In this document: piece by piece, positions 34,740-45,820 of the stretch | Layout of the letters: the number at the start of each line of letters is the position of its first letter | How positions within the stretch are numbered: position 1 is the stretch's first letter | NCBI RefSeq assembly: GCF_003576645.1 | Contig: NC_044919.1 | Coordinates: forward strand, 27,786,591 to 27,850,590 | DNA from: Ipomoea triloba | Taxonomy: Eukaryota; Streptophyta; Magnoliopsida; Solanales; Convolvulaceae | Reading direction: 5' to 3' | Length of the DNA: 64,000 bases | Notes under the pieces: generated by a model | Told to the model about the DNA's origin: nothing | What the model saw: the letters and a program-made list of their open reading frames with translations, nothing else | The model's database searches: none | Translations under genes and position numbers: made by a program

Positions 34740-35636
34740 AATTACACATAACGGGGATTGGACGAACGGAACGGTGTCCGTCGTGCGTCAACTTCCTACT
34801 ATCTTAGTTAAACGACGTCGTTTCGGAACAACGTTCATAGTGCACTATGGACCCTGGTTCACGGTATAAGGATTGACGGGTGGGTGGTTAGGCCTATGCT
34901 AGAGCTATTCTCGAGCTAACAAATATATAGGTGATACGGGCCCAGACTATATAACCAGTAATATTTAAACTTTAATTTTTAATATGTTGTAGTTGAATGA
35001 ACATATACTACATTGTAATAGAGTCAGTAGTACTCAAAAAAAAAATGTTGTAGTTGAAAATGCGTTAAACGACACAACTTGGCGGGGATTATTATTATTT
35101 TTATTTTTTGCTGTCATTGCCATACATTTATGTTAATTCTTGAGTAATGCAAGAAAAAATTAACTGGGAAAGACATGTAGATCTTGTTATCTAGTATCTA
35201 CTTAGGATAACTCTATCTCCTTTTAAAGTGATAATAGGACTCTTGATTATTTAATACTCTGCAGTTTGTTGCAGGAAGACTCCTTGAAACAACGAACCAT
35301 CTTAAACCAACTTCTTGAAGCCTTTAAAATCTGTTTCAACTTCACGCCAGTGATGCAACATTCAGGCCTAATATAGTCTAAATAAATAAATTAAGCTCCT
35401 AATTAAACTATAATAGTTTAACAAATAATTAGCCAACAAAGAATAAACTTGTGTATCATTTGCAGTTTTGTATGAAAGTCTCTTATTATTGATAAATTAT
35501 GACATAATGCAACACTTGATCATTTATAAGCTCTAAATAAGATATAGCCCTTTTCTTTATTCTTCTATATGCATTTAAAATAAACGTTATATTTTGTTCT
35601 TTTTACAAAAAAAATAGAAAGGTAGAAAAACTCAAT
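34740..35636. other. Intergenic, transposon fragments only
   Basis: Around 34805-34870 are AACGACGTCGTTTCGG and TAGTGCACTATGGACC, the same motifs as the arms of the foldback element at 35640-36066, so this is a partial relative. The rest is AT-rich with no gene recognised. Confidence 0.45.
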
Positions 35637-35639
35637 CGT

Positions 35640-36066
35640 TATATCGTGGACCAGGGTCCGCAATGCACTGTGGACCCTGGTCCGAAACGACGTCGTTTCG
35701 AATGTTAGTGGACACGAATGACTTCAAGAAATACACAGAATCCTTGTCCATAATACACAGAATGACTTAAGGGAGTACACAAAATATTGACACAACTACA
35801 CAGAAATCCTCCTCTTAACATTCGAATACACAAAACACGTCACAACCTATGTTTAAGTACCTCGTACCCCTAACATGAATACACAGAATCGTAGTCTACA
35901 ATACACAAATGCTTTCAAAGAATATACAGAATATTACCACAAATACATAAACCGGCCGAAACGAAAAACGTGATTTTCAAAAAAACAAACCGTTAATTAA
36001 AATGACCAAAACGACGTCGTTTTGGTACGGGGTGCACAGTGCATTGTACACCCTGATCCACGATAT
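35640..36066. mobile_element. Foldback MITE with AACGACGTCGTT core arms
   Basis: The left arm TATCGTGGACCAGGGTCC, then AAACGACGTCGTTTCG, is mirrored at the right by AAACGACGTCGTTTTGG, then GTGCACAGTGCATTG and CCTGATCCACGATATA. The interior has repeated ATACACAGAATG motifs. Short frames on both strands are not genes. Confidence 0.78.
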
Positions 36067-36538
36067 AAATTGCCAGAAAAACTTATACTCAAGTAATTCA
36101 ACGAAGAAGAAAAAAAATCCAAAATTACCAAAACCACTCGATCTTTTAATTTCTGAAAGAAAAAAAAAAATCACTCAGGGTAAATGCATTATTTAAAAAG
36201 TCCAATTTGATTTTTTTTTTTTTTTTGAACAACTTTTAAGCAAAATTATTCAAATGCACCAAACGGGAAGTCTTGTGATGATGTCTAACCTCTTGAGTAT
36301 CTTCTTGTTTTATAGGCCTCATCAGGTTGATAACTGAAGAGAAAGAGTGAATAAGGACATCCAGGCAACTTTCGAGACCATTTGATTAGTGTTATTACTG
36401 ATGTGTTGTTGCAAAATACAGATCAGAATATTTAGTACACAACACAAATAAAACCACTCAGGACTGGCTAATAATGTTCCCATTACCCAAAAATCAAAGC
36501 TACCAGAAAATAAAAACTTCACGTGTTTCGCCGTAAGA

Positions 36539-39500
36539 TTATAGTTCACTCTTATCAGCTTTGTCTCCTGTTGATGTCTTTCCATTCACGGCTACAAGCT
36601 CAGTGTCAAAGATAAGTGTTGCACCACCTGAGTATTCACACATAAAATTTTAGTTGAACTGCAATACTTACACACAAAATTTTAGTTGAACTGCAATACG
36701 AAAAAAAACCAGGGAAAGAATCCTAAAACCACTTTAATATGCTGCTAAACTTGCTTATCATTTCCAACAATAATTTATTTCCAAGCAGGGAAAGAATTCT
36801 GAGACAAATGGTATGATTCTTGTATCATATGCCAATTCCGATATTAAAACTGTTAGATTTTACTCAAGAAAGGACATTAGTTTGTACTTAATAAAGAATG
36901 GTGATGATGCAACCAAAGTTAATGGATACCATGTTAACATCACATTGTTATTAAAGATTTAATACTAGAAACAGAAGAAAGTAGGATGATGGCTTCATGC
37001 TTCTTCACTCTCTCTCTCTCTCTGCATGCCTAGGTCAAATGTATTATGCTTCTACACAAGAGTTTGAGATACCAAGAAAATGATGGTAGTATTATTACCT
37101 GGGATCTTAGGTGGGGACCCACTATCTCCATAACCAAGTTTAGAAGGTATTTTCAATTTTCTCTTCTCTCCCACACACATTCCTAGTAGTCCTTGATCCC
37201 ATCCTGTTGACCAATAAAGCCATTAAGGAAAAAGAACATATAAATAAAAAGAAAAATATCTTGGTGCCATTGAAATGGAACCCTTTGCACATACAGAAGT
37301 GTCTTGTCTGAAGGACAAATACAGTGAAGAAAAAGTCCGCTCAAGTTCAACCACATATTTAACACAAAAGTTTTAACAGCATGGACTAGTAATAAAAGTA
37401 TAAAACATCTATTAGAGTATTTGACATAAGTATGAAGAAATATTAAAATCAAATTGATCCAAAGAAGAACACGAAGGGTTTGGGAAATAGGCAAATAGTG
37501 GTTTAAGTATGCAATTAATCCCTATGGGGCTATGCTAATCAAAATGATCATTTTAATCCCTATACCATTAAATTTATGAATTTAATCCACGTACTAGTAA
37601 AACAGTGATAATCAAGGATAACAATTTATTTTACTAGACTACATCATCAATATTTAAAAGAAAAAAAAAACACATCAAGTCAAAATTCACATCAGAAGCT
37701 TGGTAAGCTGATGTTGTTTAACTTTGCAGTGCAGTAGATGAATTGAAAAACAAAGTAAGCAGGTGCTCATCATATTCTCTTGACAAGGGACCAACTGACC
37801 AACAAGGGTGGAACCAGAATTTTTTGGGGGCCGGACTAACTCTTGCCATGTACGGTATACAATTTTCTAATAAAAAGTTAGGCATTCACTAATACATATT
37901 ACACAATTTGGCAATACAAATATAATTCGACATTGTGATGAAACTCAAAGCGGTATAATCTTACAATATTAAGGATTAAATGTTTAAAAAGTAAGATCTA
38001 ATTAATTAATTCATTAATATATGAATCAAATTTAATTGTTTCTAATTTATTTATATAGAGCAAATTGTCATTTTGGTCCACTGACTATAGGGGTCCTCTT
38101 AATTGCAATCCACGACTTTCAAAAGTGTTAATTGCACACCCTGACTATTCAATTTTTGTCAATTTTGGTCACTCCGGCCAAATTGCCGGCCAAATTCGCC
38201 GGAATTTCCTAAACCCTAAAATAATGAGGGGTATTTTAGTAATTTCACATGTATGTTCTTCTTCTCCAGCGAATCCCTCTTCTTCTTCTCCGGCACTGTA
38301 CATCAACCAGTCACTGTATAACCAAAATCCTAAGGAAAATTTTAGCTTTATGGCTTTTTAAAAGTCACAATTAGAAGGAAAGCTCTCCATTTTGTTACGG
38401 TAGAGCTCTGCATTAGAAATTTTAGTTTATAAGTCACCATTAAAAGTCACTATATGTAAAGCTCTGCACCTGTCCTGTGCTTGAAGTCAATAGAAGAAGG
38501 AAAGAAATTACAGTAGTCAGACGATGCATTTTGTTAGTCTCCGAGTACGTCGTTGCGCCGGATAGTTAGCTCAGCTCGAAGGTGGAGAACTCCATTGATG
38601 AAGTAAATGCTATCGTCGGCTATAAATGTAGGCCAAGGTATACTAAACAGGTTCCTGTACCCAACGGCCTTTGGTCACCGGTGACATTATCCCCGGCGAG
38701 ACCACATCAGTTACATCAGTGGTTTGTCGGAAAAGCCATTTTGGTTCGCCGGAAAAGAAGAAGAAAAGAGGGATTCGCCGGAGAAAAGGAAAAAAGATGT
38801 GAAATGACTAAAATACCCTCATTATTTTAGGTTTTAGGATTTTCCGGCGAATTTGGCCGGTAAATTGGCCGGAGTGACCAAAATTGACAAAAATTGAATA
38901 GTCAGGGTATGTAATTAACACTTTTGAAAGTCGTGGACTGCAATTAAGAGGACCCCTATAGTTAGTGGACCAAAATGACAATTTTCTCTATTTATATATG
39001 AATTGAGTTTAGTTAACAACACTTTTTAATTTTATTTTTTTTTTTAAACAAAACTTTTTAATAAATATTATGCTTTTATTTTATATTTGAATTTATATAT
39101 TTTTTTTTAAAAACACACAAACAACCTTCATTAAACCTCAAAACCGTTCAACATAACATTAGAAAAACAACGAGGAATAAAATCAAAATACTCGAACAGA
39201 ATACTACTAGAATTGCAAAGAGATTTCTTCGCTAATAAATGAGCTGGCATATTGAAATTATATAAAAAGTACAAATTGAATTATTGTATAAGATATCTAT
39301 TTCGTCAATCATAAGTAGGTTTAATTGAGGACAAGGTTTGAATAATTTTAGGTTAAATTTATATAATTTATTTTTTTGTACAATTAGTTTAAATTTTTTA
39401 ATTAAGATCTTGATTTTGAATAATTTAATTTTATTAAATCAGTTCTAACAATTTAATATGAACTTTATTTTGAATACTTTTTTTTATTAAATCACTTCTA

Positions 39501-41352
39501 ATAATTTAATATTAAGTTTACAAATTAAAATTTTGGGGGCTAGGAGGGGGGTGGCAGGCAACTGAGTTTGAGAAAAATGATGAGTAGAGGAGGAAAAAGG
39601 TTTTGGCCCTGCCTCTACCTTGGTGGTTCAGAGGTGGCTTCTTGATTGATTGATTTATCTATTTTGTTTGCTAAATGACATGGCAGCCTAGTCAATCAAC
39701 CACATTAGTGACACATAAGCAAACTTAACAGTGTTGAACTGCCAAAGTCTTCTGAGATTAAATTGACCAATTTAACGGTATAGGACTCATTAATATTTTT
39801 CAATGGTGCTAGGATTATTTGGATTACTTAAACCTTCCATGACTGATATTATTAGGTATTCTTTTTGTTAACCCTTGAGCTTGGGGAGTCCTAATGTGAT
39901 TTTCAAAAAAATTACTCTAGTAGTAAGGGTCTCTCATTTTCCTCTAAAATATTTAATATACCTTTAATCACTTGACCAGTACCAAGCTCAAATTCAATGG
40001 GGTCACCCCTTTCATAGCTGGCATCAAATTCAGTTCCATCAGTAAGTTTTCCCTGCAATGACCAGCAGTAAGCTCCAGAAATAAGCAGGCTACTAAATTC
40101 AAATAATGCTCATTCTCTCAGATACAGGACGGATCTTTATTAGTGGCAGTGTAACTAAACAAAGTACGCCAGCTCAAAATACAAACTGAGTAACCATTTC
40201 TGCAGGAGTAAATCAAATATCTCATTTAAGTGCAGGTTCCACCATGCCAATACATAGAAATTACTCTCACTGTCACACAGATAAATTTCAATTTTATAAT
40301 TTGATTTGTTTTCTTTATTATGTGTAAATATCAAGAATAGAAGTACTAGTAGTAATAGTAGTACTCACCCGATAGTGTACTTTAACTCTGTCACCTTTAT
40401 GAGCCTGGAGTTCACAAGTCTTTGGCTTATACTGCAACAATTGAGCCAAAAGCAGAGAAGAATAATAAGGAGTGGGTTCTAAATAAGCAATACATGAAGC
40501 AAGTCCAAATATAAAAATCAATCAATAGAGATTAAGGGGAGAAATTGAAAAAACATATCTGAAAAATTAGATACGTTATGTCAGTGAAAGCAGGTGGCTT
40601 GGCCTTGTGTCAAACAATGTGAACTCTAATTTGGGCACATACTTCTTTCTTGATTATCTTTAATGGCAATTAAGAGACCAGAATATATGTGATACACAGT
40701 AAGTGAGTAACTAATTAGATGATTAGTGCAAAACTTCCGAGAAATAGAGAGCCTAATATCAAGTGTTTTTAGCTTATTTAATTCAATAATCAATAAGAAA
40801 TTCTGAGTGGACCATATATTGTTCACAATCCGAAGTCATAAATCATACCTAATCACCCTAATCACAATCCACGATTCATACAATATCACCTAATATTCTA
40901 TCTAATAAGATGAGATATATGAAACAAAAGATAATCATTTCCAGGCAGCAATGCTTTTTGCATATGAATATCATATATTTCTTGTGAAATCATAAACTCA
41001 TCAATGCTTCAGCTTAAGCGATTCCACAGAAAATTAGAAATGAAGGAATTATATATACATGAACAGAAATTGAAATCCCAAAGATTTACCTTCACACCGA
41101 TCTGTAATTCCGTAACATCACCAGATTTCTTCGCTGCAACTGGAAACACAGAAAATTCAAAACTGAAAGGAATTAGGAATTACTCCATTGTCAGCTCAAA
41201 GAGCGAAACATTACCATAAAAGATCAAGTCCAACAAAATCCACTTAGGAAAGTAGCAACAATTTCATAGAAAGGAAAAAATAAAAGTATTTGATTACCTA
41301 ATGTTAAAACCACGAGAAGTAGAAGAACTGAAACCGCATAGCCGAATCTCAT
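36539..41352 (-). CDS. FKBP-type peptidyl-prolyl isomerase, ER-luminal (FKBP15-like)
   Basis: Prolyl cis-trans isomerase, predicted to help protein folding in the ER lumen. Six exons read leftwards: 41298-41352, 41090-41133, 40369-40431, 39962-40052, 37099-37203 and 36539-36627, giving 148 residues. Residues 1-18 are a signal peptide ([18 protein letters not shown]). One FKBP domain follows ([73 protein letters not shown]), with the aromatic ligand-pocket residues present. The C-terminus KSEL resembles the KDEL/NDEL retrieval signal of plant FKBP15. All introns are GT-AG. Intron 4 (37204-39961) is 2.8 kb and holds transposons. Exon 1 is nearly identical in DNA to the first exon of the aminoacylase gene at the right edge of the window. 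Confidence 0.93.
37800..39625. mobile_element. Possible decayed hAT-like element in FKBP intron 4
   Basis: The left part CAAGGGTGGAACCAGAATTT, with GGGGGCCGGAC, and the right part TTTTGGGGGCTAGG, with CCCTGCCTCTACCTTGG, look like opposing ends of an old element that now hosts the MULE at 38058-38988. No clean target duplication was found, so boundaries are approximate. Confidence 0.4.
38058..38988. mobile_element. Long-TIR MULE-like element in FKBP intron 4
   Basis: Same family as 32110-33534. Left end GAGCAAATTGTCATTTTGG, right end CCAAAATGACAATTTTCTC, arms of about 240 bp. An exact 10-bp duplication TATTTATATA lies at 38048-38057 and 38989-38998. The interior (38310-38730) is unique sequence unlike the interior of the sister element, suggesting each carries a different captured segment. 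It is spliced out with the intron if the gene model is right. Confidence 0.85.
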
Positions 41353-41639
41353 TTTCGCTGTATTTCTCGAGTTTCCTCTCACTGCAAAATTGGCCTTCCA
41401 GTCAAGTGTGCTTAAGCTTAAGAATCGAAGTTAGAGATATAATTGGCCGCGATCGGGTCCACGGCTAACAATGGTTAAGCTCCCACGTAGTAATACGCAT
41501 CACTACCTAATAAGGACAGAGACATGATTGCGGTTTGCCATGTCAGCTTATAAGAATTTTTTATTTTTTTTAATATTACTTACTCTGTTACAGAACATTA
41601 TACGTTTATAACTACTTTCTCAATCTAAAGCACAAAGAG

Positions 41640-41722
41640 TCAAAATTACTTTCACTGAGGCCACCCCTTCCATATGGGAGTGCAATTGGGTGCCACTAGA
41701 CCACGAGGTCTTGACAACTTCT
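41640..41722 (-). mobile_element. SINE-like fragment
   Basis: On the minus strand, CAAGACCTCGTGGTCTAGTG and GGCACCCAATTG resemble a tRNA-type head. A related stretch lies at 52500-52580 (GACCTTGTGGTCTAGTGGCA). No poly-A tail or target duplication was fixed. Confidence 0.45.
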
Positions 41723-41736
41723 AAGAAATTAAGAAA

Positions 41737-42187
41737 GGGTCACACTTGTGTGAGACCGTCTCACGGATCCTTATTCGTGAGACGGGTCGGGTCGGGTCAA
41801 AGCACCATGCAAATGTCATACTTATATGTGCAAATTTCATACTTATATGCTCAAATATAACACTAATCAAAAATACACTTTTTGTTACTTATAAGAGAAA
41901 AAGTAATACATTTTTCATAATAAGTAATGTTGACAAGTGTCTCTCACTTATAAAGGCAAATATAATACTTTTGAGGAAAAATGTAATACTTTTAAATCGA
42001 AATGAAAAAGTATTGTATTTTCCCTTAAAAGTATTACATTTACCCTAATAAGTAATAAAACTTTTATTCCTGATTAGTATTATATTTGAGAAGTATGATA
42101 TTTGTGCATATAAGTGTTATATTTGCATCGTGACCCGACCCGACCCGACCCGCCTCATGGTGAAACGATCTCACACAAGTTTTTGCC
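41737..42187. mobile_element. MULE-type foldback MITE (GTGAGACCGTCTCAC), copy 2
   Basis: About 93% like 21985-22440. Flanked by an exact 9-bp duplication ATTAAGAAA at 41728-41736 and 42188-42196. It inserted about 385 bp upstream of the FKBP start codon, so it lies in or near that gene's promoter. Confidence 0.88.
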
Positions 42188-42225
42188 ATTAAGAAATGAC
42201 ATCTTAATGCAAAGTTAAAATCACC

Positions 42226-42290
<65 letters not shown>
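42226..42290. repeat. Palindromic ATA/TAT trinucleotide repeat
   Basis: About eight AAT units are followed directly by about eleven ATT units, a perfect inverted repeat. Similar double arrays occur at 50681-50730 and 52311-52360. Confidence 0.93.
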
Positions 42291-42399
42291 GTAATAATAA
42301 AATAAAAGTATGAATCTCAAAATGTTAATCTTAAACACGGTCCAAAATAGTATTTTGAATTTCAGTATTTTGTAGTAAAATGTTGTTCTAAAATACTGA

Positions 42400-43234
42400 C
42401 TTATCAAACACCCTTTACGAAACAAGATCATTATGTACCCGTAGTACATAATCTGAATGTCGAATTGAACTAAGGTTCACAATGCAAGATGAATCCTAGT
42501 TAATTGTATAATTTGCCCATACTGTACCCCTAAGTCATGAAGAGATACATCGAATCAAATTAGTTTTGATATTCAACTATGCACTTATATGCATAAAGGG
42601 CCCAATTCAAAACCAAATTCTTAAATGTTATGGCAGGAAATTTTAAGTGAAACTTCTTATCAAATACATGAATACTCTGAAGGCAAAAATACTTAATTGT
42701 TATTGACTATGACCTTGTTTGCCAGTGAGCTTATAGCGAATTAGGGTAACAGTTAATTATTAATTGATTATATTAACTAGTTTGACTAGCATGTAGAGAA
42801 ATGTTTGGTAAATTAACTATTAGGTAAATTAACTATTAACTTTAACTGACATCATGTTAACTGATTTATGAGGACATAAATTTGTTTTATAATAATAATT
42901 TATTAATTATCTAATATTTATATGTAAATAAAACTATATCTTTTAATAATTATTCTTTATAATAATAAATAATATTTAATTACAAATATATTTGTTAACT
43001 ATTTTTTCATAAAACATATACTTTAAAATTAAATTAAAAAAATATATTGATTAAAATAAAAAGTTAAAAAATGAGAGCAATGAACCTTACCGTTTAAGAA
43101 TAAATGTGGAGGTAATAGAGAAATTTGATATTTTTCTCATATAAAATCAAAAAATGAAACACGGTTTCAAGTGATTTTTTCAAAATTAGCTTTTGGGTAT
43201 AAAAAATCATTCTCAAAAGCTATTTACAAAACAC
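42400..43234. other. AT-rich intergenic stretch with hAT-like end
   Basis: GACCTTGTTTGCCAGTGAGC near 42711 and TTAACTATTAGGTAAATT motifs resemble degenerate hAT MITEs. No right terminus or gene was identified. Confidence 0.4.
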
Positions 43235-43316
43235 TCACATTAGTTGTTAAAGTCAATCAAAAAGTTATTTATCCACACATTAGTTGTTAAAGTCAATCAA
43301 AAAGTTATTTATCCAC
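43235..43316. repeat. Exact 40-bp tandem duplication
   Basis: CACATTAGTTGTTAAAGTCA through AAGTTATTTATC is present twice at exactly 40-bp spacing with no mismatch. Non-coding. Confidence 0.9.
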
Positions 43317-43351
43317 GAGGGTAGCTCAAGTAGTCAACCAATTAATATTTA

Positions 43352-43651
43352 GGGTGTGTTTCGTTGGTGGGTTTAGGCATAATGTATGGGTATCAAATTG
43401 ATTGTTATTGTTTGGTTGATAGGTTTTTAGAATACTACTATAGATTTGGAATACCTCATTAATTAAAAACCCATACCCTAATGAAATAAGGGTTTCATTC
43501 CCCTTCCTCCTTTCTTCCCCAACTATTAATAATCATTCTCATTCCACCCTACTACCAAACATACAAAATACTTTCATTAAAACCCATTACCCTTACCAAG
43601 TATTTGATACTCATACCGATTCCAATTCCCATGTGCGAACCAAACACACCC
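43352..43651. mobile_element. Tourist-like (PIF/Harbinger) MITE
   Basis: The ends GGGTGTGTTTCGTTGG and GAACCAAACACACCC are inverted, with a TTA target duplication on each side. It splits what looks like an older SINE: GGGTAGCTCAAGTAG (box A) lies to the left and GGGGTTCGAACGCC (box B) to the right. A related element lies at 62403-62889. Confidence 0.8.
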
Positions 43652-43654
43652 TTA

Positions 43655-45820
43655 GTCTTGCTTCCAAACCATCATGGTGGGGGTTCGAACGCCATTAAGA
43701 ACTTGATGAGTCATTAAGAAAATTTAACCAATCAATGATGACGGTAAAGGAACCTAGAATGAGTTCATGAAGTCCAATATATATGCTCTGTTTAGTAGAG
43801 TTATTGGATTTTAATTCTTTAATCAATTTTTTTTTTGAATACTACTAACTCTATTACAATGCAGTATTTGTTCATAACTCTATTAATTCTTTAATCAATT
43901 AATGGTGGTGACATTATGGCAAACAAAACCTAAAATGAGTTCATTGAGGTCCAGTAGGGTAGAGTTTATAATTTAATTTAATAATAACTTATTTTGAAAA
44001 TTCTAAGTAACGTTTCAAAGTGAGCTATTGACTTTAAATATATATTTTTTAATCCTTATTAATTTATAAAAATGACACTATTTACCAATGTTTTAATCCT
44101 AGGCAGCTTTTAGTCGGCCGAGCTACTAACCAGCTAACTAGACGTCCTAGGCGCTGAGTTGGGCTCTTAACTCAGCCGAGTTGAGCGCCTAACTCAACCG
44201 AGTTGGTGCTTAACTCAGTCAAGTAGTTTTTCTTTTGCCTCCTCAGTTACTCCTCTTCTATATTTCTCTAGTCATGTACTCAACTAACTATCTAACATAT
44301 GCAATTGACTAGTTTGGGGAATATAACAGTCTAACAACTCCTAACCCGGAGTGAGAAAAGTGAAAACAATATACTCGAATTACTTGACCGCCTAGGCGCT
44401 AGATATTACGGAGTAGTAAAACTTTTTGTAAAATTATTTCTCACATGATACATTTAAATGATATGGTACAATATCTAATTATGATGGATTAAATTTATCT
44501 TTAAGAAGTTTATATCATAGAAAGATTGAAACGTTTAAAATGCTCCCAAAAAAAAAAAAAAAACAATTAACTCACATGTAACACAAAATAACTAGTTTAA
44601 ATTAATTAGATTTATTGCTTAATATGATACTTTTAACCAATTTAAACACACATAGGACTTACTCTATAAATACAAACCCAAAAATGATTTTATTCTTACA
44701 TAGATGAACAAATTAAAATAAACAAAAGTTTATTTATTGTACAAAATAAATAATTCTCTTATGCCTAAATCCATTTCTTTCAAGTTTGAAAATAAAATCA
44801 ACCTTGTAAATACTACTAAGAAATTACATGAACATAAAAATTATTGGTTAATACATTTTTCTGGGCAGTACCCTTTCAACTCTAAAAAATACACTCACAA
44901 GTCGGAGCTGGTAATCTTTTAGCTATATAACTACCAGCATTTCATTGTCCAAAACGTCAAAATTTTCACTGGGTATCATAATATGTTAGTGCAAACAAGA
45001 ACGAAGGAACAAATGATCACTCAATTACCTAAACCTTGATGTGTTACCGAGGCTGTTGACATCTACATGCACTTTCTGAGCGATGGATGATAACTTATAG
45101 TTTCGAAATCATAATCCAGTTGACTGCATAATGTGTTGAATTTCTGGTAACTTTCATGATCCATCACCTGCAGAAGCATCCAACCCCAGAAAACCACAAG
45201 TGCCATGAACAATTTGATAGTAGAATTCATTACCGATTACTGGCCTAAGAATTTTAAAGCATTAGAAGACTGCAGGTAGATTGCCAACTGTAGACATAGC
45301 AGACCGCAATAAAGAATCCCTGCAAAAATGCCTATACCTGAAATGAAAAGGCCAGGAAATATAACTATTGAGAGGTAAGAAAATCCCTAGGTTCTTCACA
45401 AAGTAGTGAATAACTTTTTGGTTTCTAGAACACTCTGCAAAAGAGGGCAATTCACTTGGGTAATTAAAAAGACATGCTTACTCTCTCTCCATTAAAAACT
45501 TCTATAAATTCTCACACCACTATCCTCACCAAGAACAATCCCTCTCCCCCTCCTCACTAACCACCACCACAACAATGAACAATCTATCATTTCACATTTA
45601 TTGTTCTAATGATCTATATTTCTCCAATACATTGACATCTCATACTAAATATATTCCATGGAAAATCATGCTAAACCAACCACTCAATGAAATTACATTA
45701 ATATCACTTGGTATGGAAAAATGAGAACTTGAGAAGAAAACAATTAGAATCCATTTTGCAAAGAGGAGCTGAGATTTTAGGCAAAGGAGGCTCACCTAGG
45801 CCAGTTAAGCTAGAACGGCT
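43655..45820. other. Intergenic region downstream of the PORR gene
   Basis: Contains an AACTCAGCCGAGTTG-rich segment (44100-44230) typical of dispersed repeats, and a poly-A run at 44550. On the minus strand, 45051-45168 opens after a GCAG acceptor-like site with a frame including VMDHESYQKFNTLCSQ and ending in TAG. It could be a 3' exon of an unrecognised transcript or chance. No other coding evidence. Confidence 0.4.
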
